NCBI GenBank assembly: GCA_902766115.1
Contig: CACXCL010000242.1
Span: forward strand, 1-15,062
DNA: 15,062 nucleotides
Direction of reading: 5' to 3'
Source of the DNA: an uncultured Ruminococcus sp.
GTDB lineage: Bacteria; Bacillota; Clostridia; Oscillospirales; CAG-272
Position 1 is the first letter of the stretch; the number at the start of each line of letters is the position of its first letter. Of this stretch, positions 7,056 to 12,739 are shown piece after piece. The notes beneath the pieces were generated by a model, which made no database searches, had not been told where the DNA came from, and was given only the letters and a program-made list of their open reading frames with translations. A program made the translations under genes and the position numbers.

Positions 7056-7625
7056 TCAGGGACGTCCCTTCTGACGTTTTTCTCTCTTTTTCGCCTTTCT
7101 TTCGAGCCCGGCGCGCTTCACCTCGTCCCGTACCAGCCGGAACGCCGCGTCCTCCCCCTCCCGGGCGAGGACCGTCAGCCATTTTTCGAGCTTTTCTCCG
7201 GTGACGGGGTGCATCTTGTCCCGGGTCTTCGCCCGGTTGAAGTATTCCAGCGCCGAGGCGTCGGTGTACTTTTCTTTTTTGTAGATCTTGCTCGCCGCCA
7301 CTCTGTCGCAGAACATCTCCGCCAGGAAGACCGTCGGCATCTCCACCGGCTCGTACCGGTGAGTCATGGGGTTCACGTCGGTCCAGTACTCGAAGTGGTG
7401 GCGGTTGCGTCCCTTGTGGTGCATCCACGCCTCGGAATAGCCCTTCGCCTCCCGCTCGCCCTCGTTGGGACTGCGGTTGCCCTGATAATACTTCACCCCG
7501 TTGAAAAACTCCGTTGGGCTGTACTTTGACAGGTCGTGGACCAGTCCCCGCCAGGGGATCCCGGCGCGGAAGCAGTTCTTCATCACCTCATGCCGATGCT
7601 TGGTTATTGTTTTCAGATGACCCAT
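7056..7625 (-). CDS. DUF5662 family protein with HD-like metal motif
   Basis: The 189-residue protein matches what I recall of the DUF5662 family: GIPWRGLVHDLSKYSPTEF (22-40), then KGYSEAWMHHKGRNRHHFEYW (61-81). The ordered His10/His12, HD at 30-31, HH at 69-70 and 76-77, and Asp107 resemble the metal-ligand pattern of HD-domain phosphohydrolases. Catalysis is not demonstrated. The C-terminus (168-189) is a strongly basic Lys/Arg tail. It lies 94 nt downstream of the glycyl radical enzyme pair on the same strand with no clear promoter of its own, so it may be read through from that operon. The ATG is preceded by GAGGTGG at 3 nt spacing. No substrate can be assigned. Confidence 0.8.
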   Translation of the reverse strand: MGHLKTITKHRHEVMKNCFRAGIPWRGLVHDLSKYSPTEFFNGVKYYQGNRSPNEGEREAKGYSEAWMHHKGRNRHHFEYWTDVNPMTHRYEPVEMPTVFLAEMFCDRVAASKIYKKEKYTDASALEYFNRAKTRDKMHPVTGEKLEKWLTVLAREGEDAAFRLVRDEVKRAGLERKAKKREKRQKGRP

Positions 7626-7676
7626 TTTCCACCTCGTCTAACGTTTTTTCTGCGTCAAAAAGCCGGACAAAGCGCA

Positions 7677-7704
7677 GCCCGCGTCGCCGGTGGGCGGCGC
7701 GGGC
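7677..7704 (-). terminator. GC-rich stem-loop after glycyl radical operon (weak terminator?)
   Basis: A 12-bp inverted repeat GCCCGCGTCGCC/GGCGGCGCGGGC (7677-7688/7693-7704, one mismatch on the minus transcript) lies 15 nt past the stop of the downstream glycyl radical gene. It is not directly followed by a T-run: TTT and TTTTT come about 5 and 16 nt later. Partial termination or mRNA 3'-end protection is more likely than a full stop. Confidence 0.4.
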
Positions 7705-7719
7705 GCGATTTCGTTTGAC

Positions 7720-9978
7720 TCACGAACAGCAGGAATACCTCATGATGAACTCGTCCTGAGTATCCTTGCCGAACTCGATGAACTTCATGGAGAAGCCGCC
7801 CACGCGGACGATAAGATCCTCGTGCGCCTCCGGATGGATCTGGGCGTCCTTCATGTCCTCCAGGGGCGCGGTGGTGATCTGCGCCAGCTGGCCGCCCATC
7901 TTGAGGAACGTCTTCATCAGCGCGGCGATGTCGTCTCTCATCTCCTGCGTCTCCATCATATAGGTGGGGATCAGCACGTTGGAGGTAGAGCCGCCGACAC
8001 CGAGCTTCAGCGGCATCTTGGCGACGGAGCTGAGCATCGCCGTGAGGCCCTCCTTGTCGGAGCCGGTGCGCGGGCCGATGGTGTTGCCGAGGGGCTCGCC
8101 GGCGTACCTGCCGTCCGGAAGCGCCCAGGTGCCCTTGCCGTAATGGATGCCGCCCTCAAGGAGGGAACAGGCGCCGGTGAACACGTCGCCCCGGCGGGAC
8201 TTGTACTTTGCGATCTCGCGCCAGAACTGACCCAGGACCCGAGCCGCCATCTCGTCGGCTCCCTCGTCGTTGTTGCCGTATTTCGGGGCGGAGAGGAGCA
8301 TCCGGCGAACGTCCTCGTGACCCTCGAAATTCACCTTCAGCGCCTCGTAGACCTCTTCAAGCGTCAGCTTTTTCTCGTCGTAGCACAGCTTTTTCAGCGC
8401 GTAGAGCGAGTCGCCCACCGCGCCGTGGCCGCCGGTCTCGATAACTCCGTGGTTGTAGACGGTGCCGCCCTCGTCATGCTGGAGTCCCCTCTCGATGCAC
8501 GCCTCCGTCATGGTGGACTTCACAAGCTTCGACACGTTGGCGACTCTCTTGTCGACTCCCATGTTGCACAGATCGAGGTAGATGGGCGTGAAGTATTCGA
8601 TCTCCTTAACGTACGCCGCCCACAGATCGTCGAAGGTCTTGTAATCGGTGAGATTTCCGAGGTCGGGAGCGCACTTGTAGTTTTCCTTCATGTCCATGCC
8701 GTTGAACAGGGTGTATTCGAGGATCTTCGCCAGGTTGATGGATCCGTCCTCGCAACCGGTGTTGCTCTTTCCGGGGATCTCGATTTCCTGACACCCCAGC
8801 AGCGAGTAGTCCCGTGCGTCCCTCAGAGGAACGCCGATATCCGTCAGACCCTCGATGACGTTCCAGTCGCTTGCCACGGAGGGATCGGACATCCCCTCGG
8901 ACCACATGAGGACCACAAGGTCCAGCAGCTCCTTCGGCGTGTTCTCGTGGACCCGGACGGTCATCCTCGGATGAGTCTCGTGGAGGGTCCGCATGATCTG
9001 GAGCACGTGATAGGTGATGGGGTTCGCCGCGTCCTCGCCGGTCTCGGGGATGACGCCGCCCACGGTCACGTTGTGGACGCCGTGCTCCCAGAACTTCATG
9101 AAGACGGAGGTGATGACGTCGTCGTCCTCCGCGCCACGGTAGAAGGGGTACATATACTGGTCGAATCTGCCGATGCAGTCCACCCAGTCCCAGAGGCAGA
9201 AGAACCACATGAGCTGAGCCGCCTCAAGGCAGGTCTCCGGCTTCTCGTGCGCCACCTTGCGGCAGGTGCGCTCGTTGACGAGCAGTTCCTCCCGCCTGAC
9301 GGGGTCGTCGGTCTCCGCCGCCATCTTCGCGGCGAGATCCGCGTACATGAGGATCCAGTCGGAGATGCCGTTTATGATGATCCGGCAGGCACGGTAAAAG
9401 TCTTTTTTCTTCTTGTCGGACGGGTCGACCTTGCCGTCGTAGAAGTCGATCTGCTCCAGCACGCCGTCAAGTCCCATTGAGAGCAGCTTCGGATAGCTGC
9501 AAATGGTGTGGCCCTGGTATCCGCCGGTCCACCACATATTCTGAGTGATGAAGCTGTACGCCTTGGGGTCGCCGATGCGGCGCTCGCCCTCACGGTGCAT
9601 GGGCTCGTCGGTCACGGGGATCAGGAGCTTTTCGAGTTCCTTCCTCTTTTCCTCATCTTTTACTGCCCATACCTCGATGCCGCTGCTGAAATGCTCGTAG
9701 ACCGGACGGATCGGCCTCGGAAAGCCGATTATCATCTCCCGGGGGAAGATGCGGGGCTCCGACATGAGCCAGGAATCGACGATACCGTGAGCAAGCTTTA
9801 TGATATACGGCTCGTCGGCGTATTTTCTGAATGCGTCCTCGAACGGAGTCTTGCCGTCGTCCGGAAAGCCGGTAAACGTGCCTTCCCGGTCGTCGTGGGG
9901 CTTCAGTCTGGCGCGAACGTCTTCGTATACGACGCGGAGCCGTTCCGGAAACTCGAATTTCGTGTTGATATCTGTCAT
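7720..9978 (-). CDS. Glycyl radical enzyme, PFL-like, substrate unknown (second of pair)
   Basis: This 752-residue member of the pyruvate formate-lyase/glycyl radical superfamily carries the C-terminal radical loop RVGGFS at 725-730 (radical Gly728). The active-site loop is LGCQEIEIPGKSN (394-406), thiyl Cys396 with Glu398. The GCxE arrangement is typical of eliminases such as glycerol, propanediol, choline and hydroxyproline enzymes. True PFL has two adjacent Cys, so formate production is unlikely. Other family marks are WWTGGYQGHT (149-158) and RFDQYMYPFY (271-280). After the radical loop it ends MRYSCCS with two Cys. It is preceded by AGGAGG 7 nt before the ATG and lies 24 bp after a close paralogue. 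It needs a radical-SAM activase, which is not in the window. The reaction is not assignable from sequence alone. Confidence 0.9.
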   Translation of the reverse strand: MTDINTKFEFPERLRVVYEDVRARLKPHDDREGTFTGFPDDGKTPFEDAFRKYADEPYIIKLAHGIVDSWLMSEPRIFPREMIIGFPRPIRPVYEHFSSGIEVWAVKDEEKRKELEKLLIPVTDEPMHREGERRIGDPKAYSFITQNMWWTGGYQGHTICSYPKLLSMGLDGVLEQIDFYDGKVDPSDKKKKDFYRACRIIINGISDWILMYADLAAKMAAETDDPVRREELLVNERTCRKVAHEKPETCLEAAQLMWFFCLWDWVDCIGRFDQYMYPFYRGAEDDDVITSVFMKFWEHGVHNVTVGGVIPETGEDAANPITYHVLQIMRTLHETHPRMTVRVHENTPKELLDLVVLMWSEGMSDPSVASDWNVIEGLTDIGVPLRDARDYSLLGCQEIEIPGKSNTGCEDGSINLAKILEYTLFNGMDMKENYKCAPDLGNLTDYKTFDDLWAAYVKEIEYFTPIYLDLCNMGVDKRVANVSKLVKSTMTEACIERGLQHDEGGTVYNHGVIETGGHGAVGDSLYALKKLCYDEKKLTLEEVYEALKVNFEGHEDVRRMLLSAPKYGNNDEGADEMAARVLGQFWREIAKYKSRRGDVFTGACSLLEGGIHYGKGTWALPDGRYAGEPLGNTIGPRTGSDKEGLTAMLSSVAKMPLKLGVGGSTSNVLIPTYMMETQEMRDDIAALMKTFLKMGGQLAQITTAPLEDMKDAQIHPEAHEDLIVRVGGFSMKFIEFGKDTQDEFIMRYSCCS

Positions 9979-10002
9979 GTTACTACCTCCTTTTTATATC
10001 CG

Positions 10003-12255
10003 TCAGGACGCGTAGCAGGAGTATCTCATGATGAACTCGTCCTGCGTGCTCTTTGAGAATTCGATGAATTTCATGGAGAATCCGCCGATGCGGACGATGA
10101 GGTCCTCGTGGGCCTCGGGGTGGATCTGGGCGTCCTTCATATCCTCCAGCGGAGCGGTGGTGATCTGCGCCAGCTGTCCGCCCATTTCGAGGAACGTCTT
10201 CATCAGCGCCCCGATGCTGTCCCGCATCTCGGGAGTTTCCATGGTGTAGGTGGGAATCAGCACGTTGGTGGTAGTGCCGCCCATGCCGAGCTTCAGGGGC
10301 ATCTTCGCAACGGAGGAAAGCATCGCCGTGAGGCCCTCCTTATCGGAGCCCGTGCGGGGACCGATGGTGTTGCCGATGGGCTCGCCGGCAAATCTGCCGT
10401 CAGCCGTCGCCCACATCTCATTGCCGTAGGCAATGCCGCCTCCGAGAAGCGAGCAGGCGCCGGTGAACACGTCGCCCCGGCGGGACTTGTACTTGCGGAT
10501 CTCGGTCCAGAAGTGGCGGAGCACCCTCGCCGCCATCTCGTCGGCGCCCTCGTCGTTGTTGCCGTACTTCGGAGCGGAGAGCAGCATGCGCCGCACGTCC
10601 TCGTACCCTTCGAAGTTTGCGTCGAGGGCTTTGTAAACTTCCTCAAGGGTCAGCTTCTTTTCGTCGTAGCACAGCTTTTTCAGCGCGTATAGGGAGTCGC
10701 CCACCACCGCGTGACCGCCGGTCTCGACGCAGCCGTAATTGTAGATCGTGCCGCCCTCGTCGTGCTGGAGTCCGCGCTCCACGCACGCCTCGGTCATGGT
10801 GGACTTCACAAGCTTGGAGTAGTTGGCGATACGGCGGTCCACACCGATGTTGCAGCAGTCGCAGAACATCTCGGTGATATATTCGATCTCCTTGACGTAG
10901 GCAGCCCACAGGTCGTCGAAGGTCTTGTAATCGGTGAGATTTCCGAGATCCAGGCCGCACTTCACGTTATACTTTCTGTCGCGGCCGTTGAACAGGGTGT
11001 ATTCCAGCACCTTCGCCAGGTTGATGGAGCCGTCCTCGCATCCGAAATTGCTCTTGCCCTGGATCTCCACCTCCTGACATCCCAGGATGGTGTAGTCCCG
11101 GGCGTCCTCCAGCTTCACGCCGTATCCCACGAGCCCGTCGATCACGGTCTCGTCGCCGGCGACGGTGGGATCGGACATACCCTCGGACCACATGAGGATG
11201 ACAAGGCGGAGCAGATCCTGCGGGGTGTTCTTGTTAATGCGGACGGTGAGCCGCGGGTGAGTTTCATGCATGGTCCGCATGATACGCAGCACCTGGTAGG
11301 TGATCTCGTTGGTGGCGTCCTCGCCGGTCTCGGGATCGACGCCGGACAGGGTCATGTTGTGTACGCCGTGCTCCCAGAACTTCATGAAGATCGCCGTCAG
11401 GACGTCGTTGTCCTCCTCGCCGCGATAGAACGGGAACATGTACTGGTCGAACCTGCCGATGCAGTCCACCCAGTCCCACAGGGAGTAGAACCAAACCAGC
11501 TGAGCCGCCTCCAGGAACGTCTCCGGTTTTCTCTCCGCGATGGCGCGGCAGGTCTTCTCTATGGTCTGAAGCTGTTCAAGCCGCTCGCCTGCGGCGTATT
11601 CTGCTATACGCGCCGCCTCGTCGGCGTAAAGGAGGCAGTACTTTATCATACCCTCAATGATGATGCGGAGGGCGCGGTAGAAATCCTTTTTCTTCTTGTC
11701 GTCGGCGGGGGTCTTCGCGTCATAGGAGTTTATCTGCTCCAGCACGCCGGGCAGACCCATGGTAAGGAGCTTTTTGTAGCTCGGCACGGTGTGCCCCTGG
11801 TATCCGCCGGTCCACCAGAGCGCGGTGTTCATCGCCTCAAATCCCTCGGGATTGTTCACGCGCTTTGCGCTGTTCTCGTTCATCAGGTACCAGGAGTACG
11901 GTACCATCTCCGGCTCAAGCCGGTTGTGCCGTTCGGACTCGCCTTCCACGGTGACTCCGCGGCAGAAATGCTCGTATACCTTTCTCATGGGACGGGGAAA
12001 ACCGACCAGGATGTCGTCCTCGAAGAAGACAGGCGCGCTCTCCAGCCAGGACGCGACGATACCGTGCGCCGCTTTCACCGGGTACGGCTCGTCTCTGTAT
12101 TTCTCAAATGCGTCCTCGAAGGGCGTTCTTCCGTCAAACGGGAAGCCGGTCCATGTCTCTTCTCTCACTCTGTTGGGTTTCAGTCTTTCGAGGACTCCCT
12201 CGTATATTCTCCGGGTCCTGCCCGTAAACTCGAATTTTTCAAAAACATTTTCCAT
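10003..12255 (-). CDS. Glycyl radical enzyme, PFL-like, substrate unknown (first of pair)
   Basis: This 750-residue paralogue of the downstream gene has the same layout: radical loop RIGGFS at 722-727 (Gly725) and active-site LGCQEVEIQGKSN at 391-403 (Cys393, Glu395). The two proteins share long identical runs, for example SRRGDVFTGACSLL and GNTIGPRTGSDKEGL. They differ most at about 100-150. Near the active site Pro402/Thr407 of the other copy are Gln399/Phe404 here, which may change the substrate. The C-terminus is MRYSCYAS. The start is ATG at 12255, preceded by AAGGAG at 9 nt; a longer frame reaching back 21 codons overlaps the leader and is rejected. It is the first gene of an operon driven by the promoter at 12332-12361, with a leader that can pair with its ribosome binding site. 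Confidence 0.9.
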   Translation of the reverse strand: MENVFEKFEFTGRTRRIYEGVLERLKPNRVREETWTGFPFDGRTPFEDAFEKYRDEPYPVKAAHGIVASWLESAPVFFEDDILVGFPRPMRKVYEHFCRGVTVEGESERHNRLEPEMVPYSWYLMNENSAKRVNNPEGFEAMNTALWWTGGYQGHTVPSYKKLLTMGLPGVLEQINSYDAKTPADDKKKKDFYRALRIIIEGMIKYCLLYADEAARIAEYAAGERLEQLQTIEKTCRAIAERKPETFLEAAQLVWFYSLWDWVDCIGRFDQYMFPFYRGEEDNDVLTAIFMKFWEHGVHNMTLSGVDPETGEDATNEITYQVLRIMRTMHETHPRLTVRINKNTPQDLLRLVILMWSEGMSDPTVAGDETVIDGLVGYGVKLEDARDYTILGCQEVEIQGKSNFGCEDGSINLAKVLEYTLFNGRDRKYNVKCGLDLGNLTDYKTFDDLWAAYVKEIEYITEMFCDCCNIGVDRRIANYSKLVKSTMTEACVERGLQHDEGGTIYNYGCVETGGHAVVGDSLYALKKLCYDEKKLTLEEVYKALDANFEGYEDVRRMLLSAPKYGNNDEGADEMAARVLRHFWTEIRKYKSRRGDVFTGACSLLGGGIAYGNEMWATADGRFAGEPIGNTIGPRTGSDKEGLTAMLSSVAKMPLKLGMGGTTTNVLIPTYTMETPEMRDSIGALMKTFLEMGGQLAQITTAPLEDMKDAQIHPEAHEDLIVRIGGFSMKFIEFSKSTQDEFIMRYSCYAS

Positions 12256-12259
12256 TCTC

Positions 12260-12307
12260 AAGATCTCCTTTCGACCGCCAGCCGGCCGGAGATCCTCTCC
12301 GCGGCCG
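12260..12307 (-). promoter_or_regulatory. Leader with alternative hairpins covering the ribosome binding site
   Basis: In the minus-strand leader, GGAGATCTT (12268-12260) contains the ribosome binding site. Upstream AGGATCTCC (12296-12288) is complementary to it over 9 bp with one G-U. The same upstream segment can instead pair with GGAGA (12300-12296) in a 3-nt-loop hairpin, extended by GGCC-type pairs (12283-12287 with 12303-12307) across a 2-nt bulge. The two folds are mutually exclusive. The pairing is visible in the sequence; regulation is inference. Confidence 0.4.
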
Positions 12308-12331
12308 CACTGACCCATTTTACCGTATACT

Positions 12332-12361
12332 ATTATAATTGATGAATTCGGGCGCTGTCAA
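12332..12361 (-). promoter_or_regulatory. Consensus sigma-A promoter of glycyl radical operon
   Basis: On the minus strand a perfect TTGACA (12361-12356) and a perfect TATAAT (12337-12332) are 18 nt apart. Transcription would begin near 12325, leaving a leader of about 70 nt. Both hexamers being perfect suggests strong basal transcription, so control may act on the leader or through a repressor. Confidence 0.92.
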
Positions 12362-12415
12362 TGGGGTGTTTGTAAATATTTTTGCCTCCGGCGCCACTTC
12401 GGGCGGGGGCGCCTG

Positions 12416-12491
12416 GGCGGGGAGAGGCAGCGCGTCACGCCGCGGAGCGCCGGGGCGGGGAGAGGCGGCGCGTCACGCCGCGGAGCGCCGG
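12416..12491. repeat. 38-bp perfect-length tandem duplication
   Basis: Two adjacent 38-bp copies (12416-12453 and 12454-12491) differ at a single base (A12429 versus G12467). Each begins GGCGGGGAGAGGC and ends GGAGCGCCGG. They lie between the divergent glycyl radical promoter and the spoVM-like gene, just upstream of its candidate -10. A further inverted pair GGCGCC (12390-12395 and 12408-12413) precedes them. Confidence 0.9.
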
Positions 12492-12493
12492 CG

Positions 12494-12526
12494 CATATAC
12501 TGACTGTGATACCGGGCGCGCGCCCG
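12494..12526 (+). promoter_or_regulatory. Candidate sigma-E -10 and palindrome before spoVM
   Basis: CATATACT (12494-12501) matches the sigma-E -10 pattern CATACAHT at 7 of 8. The position 14 nt upstream (TCACGCC, 12473-12479) matches the -35 only at its first three bases and lies within the second 38-bp repeat. A 14-bp perfect palindrome CGGGCGCGCGCCCG (12513-12526) follows, between the predicted start near 12508 and the ribosome binding site. The known spoVM gene is sigma-E controlled, which fits. Confidence 0.4.
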
Positions 12527-12543
12527 ACATAACGGAGCGACTT

Positions 12544-12627
12544 ATGATTAAAGTGATCGTGATAAAGTGTCCGCGGCTCATCGCCCCGATACTGAAAAAA
12601 CGCTATAAAATCAGCACGGAACGTTAA
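12544..12627 (+). CDS. spoVM: SpoVM-like 27-residue spore morphogenetic peptide
   Basis: The peptide has 27 residues with VIKCPRLIAPIL at 6-17, close to the clostridial SpoVM pattern VIKSPKFL-x-x-IL followed by a basic segment (KKRYKI at 18-23). SpoVM is an amphipathic peptide that lies on the outer forespore membrane, senses positive curvature and anchors SpoIVA. Pro10 here corresponds to the curvature-critical Pro9 of Bacillus SpoVM. The hydrophobic residues (Val4, Ile5, Ile7, Leu12, Ile13, Ile16, Leu17) alternate with Lys/Arg as expected of such a helix. The start is ATG at 12544 with GGAG 6-7 nt upstream. The same frame stays open further upstream, but that extension is duplicated GC-rich DNA and would not be translated. 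A strong terminator follows at once. A family member very short and basic like this cannot be proved by eye, but the fit is good. Confidence 0.75.
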   Translation: MIKVIVIKCPRLIAPILKKRYKISTER

Positions 12628-12662
12628 AATAACGCGTCCCGCCAAAGCGGGGCGCGTTATTT
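12627..12662. terminator. Strong terminator of spoVM, possibly bidirectional
   Basis: A 16-bp stem (left arm 12627-12642, right arm 12647-12662, one G-U, loop CAAA) begins at the last base of the spoVM stop codon. The distal part is AAATAACGCG/CGCGTTATTT. The plus strand continues with a T/C-rich run. On the minus strand the stem ends in TTATTTTAA, so it may also catch transcripts of the convergent SLH gene. Confidence 0.85.
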
Positions 12663-12663
12663 A

Positions 12664-12706
12664 CCTTTTCTTTTCTCTCTTCTCTCTTCTCTCTTCTCTC
12701 TTCTCT
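12664..12706. repeat. 43-nt pure pyrimidine tract with TCTCTCT heptamer repeat
   Basis: The plus strand is C/T only from 12664 to 12706. Within it the heptamer TCTCTCT occurs four times in tandem (12674-12701) with a five-base partial copy. It lies between two hairpins of convergent genes. The minus strand is all purine. Such mirror-symmetric tracts can form triplex DNA and are prone to slippage. Confidence 0.9.
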
Positions 12707-12739
12707 GAGACAAAGCCCGCCAACGCGGGCTTTGTCTCA
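12706..12739 (-). terminator. Stem-loop overlapping stop of right-hand SLH gene
   Basis: A perfect 15-bp stem TGAGACAAAGCCCGC/GCGGGCTTTGTCTCA (12706-12720/12725-12739, loop CAAC) includes the TGA stop codon at 12739-12737. After it the minus transcript reads GAGAAGAGAG purines rather than a U-run, so it is an unusual terminator. The second hairpin at 12627-12662 may complete termination. Confidence 0.65.

Noticed and set aside
7033..7057. Terminator for the DUF5662 gene
   Set aside because: An 8-bp inverted repeat overlaps its stop codon, but no U-run follows and the loop contains the hom -35 element, so termination there is not supported.
7690..9480. Long plus-strand open frame opposite the glycyl radical gene
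   Set aside because: It is antisense to a clearly conserved enzyme in a GC-rich genome where opposite-strand frames stay open by codon bias. Its translation shows His/Val/Leu-rich low-complexity sequence and no domain.
7720..12255. Pyruvate formate-lyase (pflB) assignment for the two radical enzymes
   Set aside because: The adjacent Cys-Cys pair of true PFL is absent; the loop reads GCQE, with one Cys and a Glu two residues on.
10711..12342. Long plus-strand open frame opposite the other glycyl radical gene
   Set aside because: Same reason; its composition mirrors the antisense frame of the paralogue, as expected of a shadow.
12382..12543. N-terminal extension of the spoVM frame to 81 residues
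   Set aside because: The added part is Arg/Gly/Ala-rich translation of the 38-bp duplication and palindrome, while the internal ATG has a ribosome site and gives a peptide of the right size.
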